Positions 1-11,588 of a stretch of DNA of 64,000 nt are shown here, one piece after another. The DNA is taken from NCBI GenBank assembly GCA_964034945.1, contig OZ035963.1, forward strand, positions 45,891,332-45,955,331. The letters run 5' to 3'. Source of the DNA: Chrysopilus asiliformis. Its lineage: Eukaryota > Arthropoda > Insecta > Diptera > Rhagionidae. The stretch's first letter is position 1, and each line of letters opens with the position of its first letter. Below the pieces are notes generated by a model. It was not told where the DNA came from and ran no database searches. It worked only from the letters and a program-made list of their open reading frames with translations. The position numbers and the translations under genes are program-made.

Positions 1-1208
1 TCCTTACCTTTTTTATATAAGAAAAACTGGACGAGTGAGAATGGAAATTTTAAAAAAATGTTTTATCATAAAAGGTAGCTGATCCCTGGTTTTCGCTCAA
101 TCTTTTTCATTTTAACCACATTTACATGTAGTAAATTGCATTATGCAGCTAGGAATCAATAAATTCACCTTTCCCAATAAGCAAATAAATGTATTCGCAT
201 AGGTAAAAGTTTTCCTTTCAAGTGGAGTAAGCAATGTTGGAATGAAACCAAGTCCGTTGGTCCTCTCTATTCTCTAAAGTGTTATAAAAAATTTAACTCA
301 TCAAAACAAGTCTGGTGTCCTTTGGGAGGTAGTTAGCACAGGTAGAGAACATCGACCTCGTGTAAACCTTTATCTATAAATAATTCTTCGTTTTTTTAGT
401 ATTTTCGTATGCGGGCAAGGACATTACCCTTGCTTAAATAATGGGAATTTCATTTTATGCCTTGGTTGTAAAACAATAGATATTCTCATACGATAGTTTT
501 TCAGGATTATATTTTTTTTTACTTATCATGTTGGTATTTCTCATCAACATACGTTTAACAAATGTAATGAAGGGGTTTTTTTTGTGTAATGAAGAGTTTT
601 TTGTGCAAAAATTAAAATGTATATATAAATTTTAGGGCACCCTGTATTCGCATAAAAGAACCTCAATTAATACAATATAAATCAGGTAACTAATTGAAAC
701 TAAATGAGTCATTTAGCACTCCAAAAAATACTCAGGGGCACTTTAGACACGAATCCCATGCCTCCTTTCTATAAACTCGCTGACAAAATACACTTTAAAA
801 GTGAAATTGTGGCATAATTTACTATTATTCTTTCTTTATGAGTCTTAAATCAACTTCCTTGTACTGAAATTGGAAGCAAATTGCTTCAGCCGGCCACAAA
901 CCGTGACTAACAAAATAAAAATTTAATCTCCCAAATAGTCATCCCACCTCCACGTCTAACTTATTTGTCATTTTGAGCGGCATGTACGCGAATATACTGT
1001 TAGAGGGGCTTAACTAAGGATGAACTTGGCAATGCTATTAGTCTGGTCAGCGGATCGCAAGAAATATGAACTAAGTAGGTACTGGGGTTTTATTTTTTTT
1101 AATGCGTTAGGAAGTAACAAAAGTTTGTACCAATTTTTTTTAACCATAAAATACAACAATCAATTGTTTAACAAAGTAAAAATGTTTAACTAAATTTCTT
1201 AATTTGGA
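1..1208. other. AT-rich non-coding stretch
   Basis: No gene, RNA gene or bounded element was recognised here. It is AT-rich with many short homopolymer runs. The short open frames show no family resemblance. Confidence 0.5.
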
Positions 1209-1211
1209 TAA

Positions 1212-1698
1212 AGCTCGGTTTAGACGAAGCAAGTAACTTGCGGCAAGTAGACGTAAATACACGCGATTTGACCTAGTGTGCGACGCTCGCATATGTGTGA
1301 GAATACTTGCCGCTCTCTCGAAAATAATAGAAAGCCATTCTATTTTTGTGGCAAGTAAAAACCAATACAAGAACATGGAACCGTGTACACAAGAGGTGGT
1401 TTTATGTGTGTGTGTTTCGGTTCATTTTATATTTGCTGCTTTGCCAGAAAACGTCGTAACATTTTAAGGAAAAAACGACACGGATATAAAAAACTCGTCG
1501 GCAACAAACAGTTTCAGGTCGAAATTCGCAAATTTTTCCACAAAAAAGAGTCGTGATATTTTTTCTCAGAAAATTTTAGGTTATGTTTTCCTTCGGCTGT
1601 CATTCTACTTGAAATGATTTACTTGAAACGTGTAAACTAAGCAAACTACTTGCCTCTCTTTACTTGCCGCAAGTTACTTGCTGTGTATAAACCCTGCT
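1212..1698. mobile_element. PIF/Harbinger-like MITE, copy 1
   Basis: A 487-bp non-coding element with terminal inverted repeats: the left end AGCTCGGTTTAGACGAAGCA matches the inverse of the right end near 1660-1698, and both ends carry the inner block AAGTAACTTGCGGCAAGTA. It is flanked by a 3-bp direct duplication TAA (1209-1211 and 1699-1701), the length and sequence class typical of PIF/Harbinger. A nearly identical copy in the same orientation lies at 29548-30033. No transposase is present, so the element is non-autonomous. Open frames inside are not coding. Confidence 0.8.
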
Positions 1699-1701
1699 TA
1701 A

Positions 1702-4700
1702 CGGAAAGTTGCTTGCTTAGTTTCGGGAGTTGTTGTTAAAATTTTTTTCAATCTAAATATAACCTGTTTATTTTGGAGATCAATGTTTTTTTTTGTAGAT
1801 TAAATTCAACTTTTTAAAAATCAAATATATAATTTTATAATTTAAATTCATCCCAAAAAATTTAGTAGTTTTTTCTTACTGATGAACTAGATTTTTTATG
1901 AAAACTCTTTTAATATTTTAGAAATCTGGAAATTTTCGTAAAATCAAGTTCATCACATGGAACAAACTGCTAAGAAAATTTTTTTAACCAATTTGAATTG
2001 TAAAAGGTCGATTTTCATCTGATTTGAAAAAAAAAATGGCTGTAATATACAAAAATTGATGCTGCAACAGACTAATAAGATCATGCTACGTTCTGAAAAG
2101 TGGAAGACCATCCGGAACAGTCCGGGAATCAGGCATGCTAGCCCGGCGTCTCGGGAACAAAACATTTGTCCCGGATTTTTCAATTAAGTGTTATAATAGT
2201 GTTATAATATACAATGGCGTATGTATGTTAAAAAAAATCGCCTGCAGTCTTTTTGGGTTCGTTGCTGGTTTTACAATTTCCGTCGCCATTTATGAAATAT
2301 AAAAAGCGCGAAAAATTAAGTTTAGACTGTGTATATCTTGATTTAAATCTTTTCGTCGTGCTTTGTTTCGCCTGCGGTGCATATGGACTAATCCTGTGAT
2401 TTTCGTACAAGTAAAATTTTGTTGTTTCGTTGGTGTTCCGATTCAGTCACCCCCATATTGTTCAGGATTGATCCCAAAAAAATATGGTCCCCTATTCATA
2501 CTGCCGCCATTAATGTTCACACTAATATTGGAGCCTCAGCATGCAAAGATAGGAAGGGGAGTTTGATATTTGAAGATCCTTGGGTCTGCCGTTTCAAGGA
2601 TTTGTTTAAATGTAAATGTAACACTTTTAAAAGATTTTAATATGCAATACGGCTTCAAAAGCAGTACGATATGAAAATAAATGGTTTTTTCGTACTTTTC
2701 AGAAACATTTTAAAAATGAAATCATTTTTTCAGTTTTGACTAGGTCAAAAAATCAGACGAACTTGTCTACTTGCCTAATATAAAAAATTCTAGACACCCA
2801 GCCAGTGACAATGATAAGTGAATTGATGGCCTTTCGTGTGAAATGACCACTTCACGTAGGCGGCTCATCATTTTACATGCAATTGAAGTCAGGCACAATA
2901 CTATCCTAGCCTTGGGCATATTGCGACCGGCCCGCGATGTTTCCTTCTAAAGAAGTATATTCGGCATCCGTTAAATCGTAAAGCGAGTGCGTGTGCGTAC
3001 CCAACGGCTGAATGCCTCTGATTATTATTGCGATTATGATTATGCTTCTGATAACGAGGCATAATACAGTGGAAGCCAATAATGCTATTCATCCATCATA
3101 ATGCTCGAATGGGTAACCAACACATATTAGATTCCAGTCCAGAAATTCCTCATGCGAAGTGAACCTAACCAGAACCCTAAAATAACAAAAACTAGAGAGA
3201 TTTCCTAAAAACGTGTATAAAAAATTATCAACGGAATTTTTTCCACTCATATAGCTATGTTACATCACAGCAATTTAATTTGGATCGCACCGTAATTGAA
3301 TTTTACCTCGATGTAGTTCCAATCTATCAAACACGATTTATATTCAATCAGCGGTGAACACAGGCACAGATTCCTGACAGTAGCGAAAGTATAATTGAAT
3401 CATGCATGTTGATCCGGAGACAAAGTGAGAGTGCAATTATCATGAAGGGAAATCCGTTTCGATATGAGACGGTGTTTAAATATCAACTTGAATGCGTTTT
3501 CCTGTCATCATTTTATCCACCAACAAATTAAGTGGAAAATTTCACGTTCTCGGTTAATTTCAATAACAGCGGCGGTATTGTGATTTCGATCTGAAACGAA
3601 GTGAAAAAACTAACGAGTGAGATTTCTCGCCTATTCATTTCCACTTCACCTTTGACCAACTTGGTAATGTGATTTACCAAGTGAAGTCTAGTGTATACTT
3701 GATACAAATCTATTACAGAATATGAGAAATTTAAATCTCAAAGTTGTTTTTGGTTGCTGCTTTGCAAATTTTAACTAAATTCAAGCAAGGTAGTTACATT
3801 TTTTGTAACAATATAAAGGACTAGCTTGCATACCCGTCGTTGCCGGGTTAAGTTTTTTGAATAAGTTTTAGAATACAAAGAAAACCGGAAAGAACTTAAA
3901 AAGATTTGAGAAAAATACTATCCTTGCAGGACTGTCCGTTGCGAATTAGTCTAACACCGGATTCGTGATCAGCGACCCCGAAAACCCCCTAATGGCATTT
4001 TTCCCCGGTACATATAAAATTTTAGATATAAATTAAAAAATATATATCAAAATTTTTAACAAGTATGTGTAGAATGCGATTTGAATTACTCCCAAACAAA
4101 AGAAATAACGATAAAACTAAGCGCTCGCCCAAATAAACTCACTTTTGGTTTCCCCGTCCAAAATAGGTGGCGAATTTTTTGACATTTTGAGGTGAGAAAT
4201 TTCACAGTCTTCTCACTGGACTATATCCGCTACTGAATCTTTCAATTTTTTGGATCAGAAAAAACAATTTATAATTATTTTTATAAAAATTCAACTTTAA
4301 CCTTGACAATTTAATCCTAAAGTTAAATTTTGACGATTCGAAATTTCAACTAATTTGGAGCTGACATTATAACCTATAAGTATGGACCTGTGGTCCCCTC
4401 CTTCGCTTCTGCCGTTTTTGATGTTCTTAGTAGATTTTGTGATTAAGTTTTTTGAATAGAACTACTTTTTTTTTGTTTTTAATATTATACATTAAACCCT
4501 TTCAAGCGCGTTGGTATAAAATATATACCACTTTTTCATTTAATTTTTTTCATCAAAAGTTTCTAAAATATACCACTGGTAAATAAATCATATTTTTATT
4601 AAATAAATTGTTTGTGTTGGTAAGTAAATTGGACAGATAGTTGGGTCGTGTAGTGCATACAATGTCCTCACAGGATATATTTTGAAGGATTTAATTATTT

Positions 4701-5064
4701 TGTTCAATTTTTTTAAAATAAATTATATATGAATTGAGTATACTGAAGGAAAGTGTTTTCTTTTTATTAATTTATATATTAATTTATATAGAAAGGGTTA
4801 AGTAAAATAACTAAATTTTAGATATTGTTATTTTTCCCATAAGCACACAGATAAAGAGAAGTCTGAATACGCTATGTAGACCAAAAAAGGTCTTGTAACA
4901 TTGTCACTTAAAGATTATAACCACTCCCTTCGATCCAACTCAAAAGCTTTAATTTTAATAAAAAGGCAAGGTTTGGAGTTCTTCTTTATTGAAGAATATT
5001 TTTTTAACGATTGAGTTTTCGTTTGGTTTCAAATTATGTATGTGATTGAAAATTTATTTTACAG
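1702..5064. other. AT-rich intergenic or intronic DNA upstream of the TMEM198-like exons
   Basis: No complete gene is seen. Part of it is probably intron of the TMEM198-like gene, because the first readable exon starts with a splice acceptor. Around 3825-4020 lies a block with a CCCGTCGTTGCCGGG inverted motif and text resembling 34870-34950 (a run reading CAGCGACCCC followed by AAAACCCCC), suggesting an old dispersed repeat. An open frame on - at 2901-3092 is unrecognised. Confidence 0.4.
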
Positions 5065-6620
5065 GTTATCGCTGTCTTCGCGCGGTTGGATTTCTAAGCG
5101 GTTTGGCAGCAGGAGCTGGTTCTATTTTCCTGTTGCAACGTCATGAAATAACATTAATTGGTAGCCCCGGCGATTCGGCGCTAGCAATGATAGCGGGACT
5201 AATTGGGGCCGTTTTAGGTTCTGCACATCCTATCGCATCCGCATTAGTAAGTGCATTTGCTGGATCATTAATAGCTGGGTTAGCCATGGCCATTTGTGTG
5301 GCCACAATGCCCGAAAATGAGTTCGGGGTATGAAGAAATTTGTTACAAGTGTTAACTAAATTTTAAATAACTATTTTATATAATTTTTTTTAGCAAAGAG
5401 AAATCTTAGTTGCGGTTGCTGGTGGTGCCGTTATATTCGCTGTTCTCACTTTGTGCTGTGTTAAGTATGTAACGATATTTTCGACTACTGTAGTTGGAAC
5501 AGCAATGATAGCATCATCTGTAGATTTTTTTATGCATGGACTAGATACTATTAATTGGGTATGATTACTAAGTTTATACAAATTAATAAATAAATGTTTT
5601 CGGTGGCACATTACAAAACGTGGATACTTTGATGCCGCCTGCACACTCTCGCCGAATGCAGCCGAAGCACAGTTAGGGGTTTTTTGTAAATTTAAAAATG
5701 TTTCTTTTTTTCATATATTCAGCCAAAAATTTCATTTTACGATATAAATTATACCAAATACAAAATATGTACAATGTTTTAAGCCATTTATCTGGGAAAA
5801 ACATAATTAAATTTACAAAAAAGTGTTCAGCCTGGCACTCGTGATTATGATTCGTCTACATTCGCCAAGAGTCTGGATCCGGCATAAAAAGGCGAACCGT
5901 CTCATACTAAGAATTATTTTTTTTTTAAAAATCGATCGTTTCTAAGACCGTCAAAAAATTTGAACCACTTGAGAATGCTTACAAAGTCTCGGTTTTTTTT
6001 TGTATGTTTCGTCAAAGATTAGCAAAATAATTAAAGATATGCAACAACAGAACTTTTCGCGGAAATTTTAAAATGTATGGAAAACACTGTTGAATGATGA
6101 ATCTTAATCAAGTAACACATGTAATTTAAATATTTTAATAATTTTTTATAAATATTATTGTTTTTCGAGCACACTAAAGATTCCATTCCCGCTGGCGGAA
6201 TTTTTCAGGTTCCAAAAATTCGTAAAAGGTTCCATATCTTTATTTACCTAATCTATAGTTTCGTTCTTCTTTATGTAAAAATTCATGTGTAATTTCTTTT
6301 ATTTGAAGCTTATAAATATGAAACCAAATCCTCCTCCGCCGCCCTGTTGGGGTGGTGTGCTGCTGTGTTCGTGGCCAGTTGCAGTTATAGTGAGTATAAT
6401 GGTCCAGTGTTTCATAACGGGTTGGCGGGTTGATCATCGGAAACCAGCAGCTCACAATCACAGGCGACGCGGGGCGACTGGTGGAGCAGGTGGTGCCGGT
6501 AATGGTTGTCAACGTTCGCGATCAAATTCAAGGCCCAGAGAGACGCGAGAAGAGGCCAGACAACGAAAATATAGATATCTGTATCAAGTCAGAACCGCTC
6601 GAGGGGATATTATATCGCAG
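5065..6620 (+). CDS. TMEM198/DUF4203-like multipass membrane protein (partial, three exons)
   Basis: Three exons join in frame: 5065-5327 (after acceptor TTTTACAG; phase 1 entry), 5394-5558 and 6309-6620, all with GT-AG borders. Exon 1 begins GYRCLRAVGFLSG and is rich in Gly/Ala hydrophobic helices. Exon 2 has two further hydrophobic segments around LVAVAGGAVIFAVLTL and STTVVGTAMIASS. Exon 3 has a proline run, the CWGGVLLCSWPV segment, one more membrane helix, then a basic tail ending RYLYQVRTARGDIISQ at a GTAAGT donor. Order and motifs match the TMEM198 family (in vertebrates linked to Wnt receptor signalling; fly role not inferred). The N-terminal exons lie upstream. The C-terminal exon after 6620 was not found. 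The apparent start near 5046 is intronic, not a true start. Confidence 0.8.
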
Positions 6621-7376
6621 GTAAGTTGCACTAAATGCGAATTTACGTAAGTGGAGAAGGTAAAATTTCACCCTGTTAGCTATGATAATTTTATTACGAA
6701 AAACTATTCAAGTCGATATACTTCCTAAATCCAGAAAAAAGACTATTTAATGGCCAAGGCGCTTAAATTACATTAAAGATTTTAATAGATGACAATTTAT
6801 CTTTATTCGGGAAATTGAATTACAAGTCTTAATGGTAAAATAGCGAGCTAAATAATCGCATGTTCCCAATTTGGTGGCGGTTCTCTATGTAATTAATTAA
6901 TCAATTGCCAATTTAATTAAACGGCAATAAAAAAATTTGTATATGAACAAAGTTGATTATTTGTTTAGACACTCAACAAAAAAAATTTTAGGAAGGTTTC
7001 AAATGGGAAATTCCATTTTGCTGTTAATCAGATGAACAACATATCAATATGAAAGAAATTTATTTTAAATCATTCCTACAAATGCACCAGTGACGTTTCT
7101 TCTAAGGTGCGCAGGTCTTCTCTGCACACCCGACTGAAATCGAATATTAAATGATATTTTTGTCCCAAATTTTTTTTCTATGATAATTTATCAATGGTTG
7201 CTCTTAGCAACATACTAAATAAACCAACGTAATAGTACAAGAATTTATGCCTATGTTTTTCTCTCATAAGTGCGCGATTAGGGTTTGCAATACCGATACG
7301 AAACTCCAATAACGGTATTTCGGTATTGTCAGTATTACGAAAAATTGTCAATACCGGTTTCGATATTAACCCCCGT
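6621..7376. other. Intron or downstream DNA of the TMEM198-like gene
   Basis: Starts with a good donor (GTAAGT) and shows no recognisable next exon. The rest is AT-rich with no bounded element. Confidence 0.4.
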
Positions 7377-7720
7377 CGCACACTTCAGCTAAGCTATGTG
7401 AGCGAGGCTAGCTATAGTTACATAGCTTAGCTGGGTTAGCTCACATCGTTGCACACTTGAGCTAAACTACGCGGCGATATTTAAATATATGTATGCCATC
7501 AATTGTATGCAATCGGCACTTACACATTTATGTCCACAAAATATAGTACACTTTTGCAAACACCGATTCTATACTGTATAACGTTGAAAGTGTGTATATG
7601 TGAGTGTCAGCGATGCCAGCGAAGTAGTTCGCGTAGTTGAAGTCTAAACTACGCGAGCGAGCTTAGTCCGTCTCGCCCATGACTAGGCGACGTAGTTTCA
7701 TAGTTTCGCTGAAGTGTGCG
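7377..7720. repeat. Non-coding inverted-repeat element, family Y, copy 1
   Basis: About 344 bp bounded by CGCACACTTCAGC and its inverse GCTGAAGTGTGCG. The ends contain further internal copies of the CACACTTGAGCTAA motif. A second copy in the opposite orientation lies at about 37985-38327, with internal text conserved throughout (for example ACTACGCGGCGATATT). No open frame of note and no clear target duplication, so the superfamily is unknown. Confidence 0.7.
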
Positions 7721-8526
7721 GTCACCAATGTAAATGACGATAATATTTTTACTTGTTTCAAACGTCCGGCAGTGGCTCCAAAGTAGAAAGAGAGTTCCAT
7801 TAAAAACACCCTATAGTCGTGGTGACTTTACAGTCCTTAAGACACGGTTCGCAACCAGTGATGCGCATGATAAAAAAACTTTTGTATCAAATTTTTCAGA
7901 AAAAAAGTATCAAAAAATATCAACCTAAGGAAAAGACGTAAAAACGTAAAAAAAGCAGCAACAATTTTATTTTCGGAAAAAAATCATAATTTTCAGATTT
8001 GTTATAATTTCAAAACTAGCAGGTCGATTCTTCTATATCAGCGGGCTTCGGCCATGTGCACCAAGGGCATTTTCGAGGCTCAAATTGCCCTGCTATCCAT
8101 CGATTCTTCATGCTACCCGTTTCATTCTGGCTTGTACGAAAACTGCATACATACGCATATGAAAGAAATAATCTGTTTCACCTTGCATATAACCCGTTCT
8201 GCTTCCACTTGTGCATTTTGCATATCATGGAGCTTTGCTGAGTTCTAAGCACTGTTGCCAACTCAAAAATATGAATCCGGTCAAATTTGACCGTTTGACA
8301 GGATTTTTTTTTGTTGAATCCTGTCAGAAAAAACGGTCAACAGTTTTAGCGTGTTAGATCCGGCCAAAAAAAACGGTCAAACCCACGCAAACGACATTTC
8401 TGATAACAATAACATAGAAATTAAAAACTAAAATATAAGGAGAAATATAATTTTATTTAGGTACAATCGTCTTAACAAAAAATAACAAAAACAAATTAAC
8501 AAATTCTTTTTAAAAAATAACATTAA

Positions 8527-8760
8527 CCCTAATCCTCCTAGGTTGAGTCTTTGGGACTCATGACTCATTTCAACTTTGCTTTGGATGCCACCAAATGGAA
8601 ATCAAGTCCGTTTACATCTGGACGAACGTGCTCACATAACATTATGTGAAAAAAAAAATCTAATACTGTTAAATTTAGTGTTTTATATATAACTTTCATA
8701 TGAGAGCGCGGGACTCATCCTAGGTGCTTTTGTTTGTAAATTAACCCAGGATGATTAGGG
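8527..8760. mobile_element. piggyBac-like MITE (fourth level of nest)
   Basis: A 234-bp element flanked on both sides by TTAA (8523-8526 and 8761-8764), with inverted ends CCCTAATCCTCCTAGG and CCCAGGATGATTAGGG. A TTAA duplication plus ends beginning CCC is the piggyBac pattern. Non-coding. Confidence 0.7.
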
Positions 8761-8838
8761 TTAAAACAAATTCTTTTAAATAATAATAAATAAAAAAACA
8801 AAGATCTCCAGAAATATATTATAACTTACATATATGTA

Positions 8839-8959
8839 CCCGAATTATAAGAGTAATTTAATCTTGACAAGAGTCATTTTACTTGTTGTTTGTGCTTTTC
8901 AACAACGAACAACACGTAGAATGACTTTTGTCGAGATGAAATTACTCTTATAATTCGGG
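8839..8959. repeat. 121-bp foldback element with TA flanks
   Basis: Near-complete inverted repeat: CCCGAATTATAAGAGTAATT at the left is mirrored by AATTACTCTTATAATTCGGG at the right, continuing inward with few mismatches and a short central loop. Flanked by TA on both sides, compatible with a Tc1/mariner-type MITE. Lies inside element B. Confidence 0.7.
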
Positions 8960-9055
8960 TATTAACTGTTAAAATTTATTAATCAACCTCACTATCGGAA
9001 ATATTATGATTCACAATTGCATTAACCCGAAAAGTTCCAATTTCCACTTATAAAT

Positions 9056-9268
9056 CTGTGGTAATTTGCCAAGAGCAATTCAAAATTTAAAAAAAATATA
9101 ACATGACAAAACTTTCCTTTATTTTAAAGTTTAAATTAACGTTTAAAATAAATGTTTAATTAACGAACAAACTAAAAATTTGATCATGTTATATTTTTTT
9201 TAAATTTTGAAATTGCTTCGTTCAAAATTTGAAAAATGTAGTTATCAAGTTTTGGCAAATTACCACAG
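9056..9268. repeat. 213-bp foldback element
   Basis: Outer arms CTGTGGTAATTTGCCAA and TTGGCAAATTACCACAG are exact inverses. A second inverted pair lies inside them (ATATAACATGA / TCATGTTATAT). Inside element B; the target duplication is unclear. Confidence 0.6.
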
Positions 9269-10570
9269 AAATTACAAAGGGTGCGTTCAATTTGTGAACA
9301 TTTTTTTTTACGAAAATTGATATTGTTGATAATATATTATTTGTTTCCCAATTAAAAAACTGTTAAAAAAGGTCGAAAACACATTCAGTTCCGGTTAAAA
9401 ATCCGGTCGACCGGATTTTCATTTTTTTCTCCTGTCAAAGTGGACAAAGTCCGGTCAAATTTGACCGGAAAACGGTCAAAATGGCAACACTGGTTCTAAG
9501 GAAGGCCATTTATGCGAGAGATTTTTATTAGCTCAGTTGTCATTAGGACATTGACTGAAGCGGTGGTGTATTTCGCGTTGCGTAACGTAGCGAAAAAATT
9601 AACACTGCTAAAAATCATAAAGCGTATTGTCTCAAAAGACGACACGAGTTTTGGACATGAGTGTTTCTTTTTTAGGTTTGATAAAATAATGCAATGTTTA
9701 ATATGATTTCAGGGAATTAAAACAACAAAAAATACGATTTAAATAGGCGTTTTAGTAACTCCATAAAATATCAATTGATCAAATGAATGTTTTTGATTTT
9801 AATAATTTCATTTTTATTTTCCGATTGTGATTCGGAAATTTAACAGAAATTTTTTTCTTTGTCAAACCTATTTTTAACGTAAAGTAAAACAATTAACAGT
9901 GTGTTAAAACCAAAAATAATGAAAAAGAGCTTTCAACAAAGTTTGAACTAGGCTCGGAGAGCAAGCCATATAAACAAGTAAATCGCTTGTCAGTGGTAGT
10001 GGATGCCCGAGAACTTTGAAAGCTTTCCTGGCCCTGTTCTATATAATCACATACAAAAAATCAAAGGTATAACAAAAAAAAAACATTTCATTGGTTTAAA
10101 TAACACAGTTAATTACGTAAAGAAAAAAATAAAACTACAGAATTACTGAAGTATAATATTTTCAGATAATTCTTTTGAAAACATAATACATTCCACCGTG
10201 GCCAAGTCAAAGCGGTTGGACTTTTTTGTTTTTATCAAATTTAGTTCTGAAATTGTCCGTCTTATTCGTCTGCACATATTCAGGAAAATGAATTGTATTT
10301 ACATAGCAATACGGCTTATTTCTTGCTTAAGATTACAGACAGGCTGAGTTCAGCATAATGCGATAATTTGTGTAGTGTTTACCAACTTCCGCATAATGTT
10401 GACTGATACAATTTTAATTTGAAAAAAACCTTTTACTGTCATTTTTTAAAAAAAAGTATCAATTTCATGATATTTAGGGAAAAATGTATCTTTGTATCAA
10501 AAGTGAAAATTATGAAAAAGAAGTATCGAAATTGATACAAATGTATCAAATGCGCATCACTGTTCGCAAC

Positions 10571-10767
10571 GCTCAAACCACTTCGTTTATGTACTACAAT
10601 GTGACAAAAGCATTCCGAAGAGCATGATTTGGGTATCGTATCGCAACCAAATCTAATCTTTAGTTTAGCTACTTGGCCAACAGCTCCTAGTATAACCATA
10701 GTTTAACTAGTTAGGAAACCTAGGGATTTTTCCGTTTACCTACGGTGGAGTAAAGATAACCGATATA
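10571..10767. other. Sequence between the hAT nest and the BEL element
   Basis: Joined across element A it reads as part of an open frame on - (toward 10699) without recognisable family; it may be decayed coding or chance. Confidence 0.3.
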
Positions 10768-10772
10768 CTCGT

Positions 10773-11497
10773 TGTTCCGTACCGCCGGAAGATCTTAACC
10801 TAAAATTAAACAAAATAGAAAAAATTAATAAAACATCAAACATCCGAAGATAAAACAAACTTACCAAATTAAAGGATCAGTAATCGACGCACCTGAAAGA
10901 ATTAAAGGAAGTTATAAATGAAATAACATAAAAAAAAGTTACCTTTAAATCCGCGATCAGCATCATGGAAAAACATAAACAAAACCAAATGTCAAACCAA
11001 AACCTGACAATTAGAACCTTTGTATCTCTACCAGCTTTGACTGGTCAACCGCTGTTTTTGCAGCCAACCGTCGTTTTTGCGACCAACATACCAGCCTTGC
11101 CTGGTCAACAACTGTTTTACAATCGACCAACCAGCCGTATCGGGCATATTTTTTACTATCAACGCAGTACCGTGAATTGCAACAATATTGGATTCCGCAT
11201 CAGAATTTGAAATTATCATTGAATCATTAGAAATTAAAATTTGAATTATTATTGAATTATTGATTGAATTATTACTAAACGAAAATTTTATAACTTTGGA
11301 TTAATGTCACTAGCATTAATGTAAAAGATTTAATTATTTACAAACATTTCATTCAACAACTTTGACGACTTAGAATTGATTGGATTATATATATATTAAA
11401 ATTGAAAATATAAAGTTAATATATTTTACAATTAAAAGTGCTGGTTTCTTATTTGTTTCTGTTCCAATAATACGTTTACTCGAGCTGTGCGTAAACA
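10773..11497 (+). repeat. BEL 5' LTR (725 bp)
   Basis: Matches the 3' LTR almost base for base at 10773-11010 (with 13395-13635) and 11030-11497 (with 15466-15934). Compared with the 3' LTR without its nested element, it lacks roughly 155 bp near position 11018, so the two LTRs also differ by an indel. Confidence 0.9.
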
Positions 11498-11588
11498 TTT
11501 TGGTCCTTCGAGCCGGATAGAAACAAATAAAACCAACTTAGTAAATTATCAAATCAATTCAATCTAAAGTTGAACACGACTTGCAATC

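Larger units (their letters stand above)
8250..9492. mobile_element. hAT-like element B (third level of nest)
   Basis: Ends CACTGTTGCCA at 8250 and TGGCAACACTG at 9492 (one mismatch as inverted repeats), with 8-bp duplication GTTCTAAG at 8242-8249 and 9493-9500. Copy 2 of element X at 42443-43462 has the same site with a single GTTCTAAG (inverse CTTAGAAC), an in-window empty site that supports the borders. Both ends carry repeated TCCGGTCAAATTTGACCG palindromes as likely subterminal binding sites. No transposase. Confidence 0.85.
8039..10036. mobile_element. hAT-like element X, copy 1 (second level of nest)
   Basis: Inserted in element A with 8-bp duplication TTCTATAT at 8031-8038 and 10037-10044. 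Ends are CAGCGGGCTTCGGCC and its partly matching inverse ending CTGGCCCTG. Minus the insertion at 8250-9492 it is about 750 bp. A second copy in reverse orientation is at 42443-43462, sharing the block with AACCCGTTCTGCTTCCACTT and the block near 9905-10030. Neither copy encodes a recognisable transposase. Confidence 0.8.
7856..10562. mobile_element. hAT-like element A (outermost shell of a four-level nest)
   Basis: Terminal inverted repeats CAGTGATGCGCAT at 7856-7868 and its exact inverse at 10550-10562, flanked by an 8-bp direct duplication TTCGCAAC (7848-7855 and 10563-10570). An 8-bp duplication with ends starting CAGTG is the hAT signature. Short GTATCAA motifs recur just inside both ends. 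Without the nested element (8039-10036 plus one 8-bp duplication) its own sequence is about 700 bp and has no transposase, so it is non-autonomous. Confidence 0.85.

Noticed and set aside
5390..5644. 84-aa ORF on - over TMEM198 exon 2
   Set aside because: Antisense shadow of a real exon with a matching splice frame on +.
10965..11210. 81-aa ORF on + (and its copy at 15375-15647)
   Set aside because: It lies inside the BEL LTRs, hence its duplication; LTRs of this family do not code.
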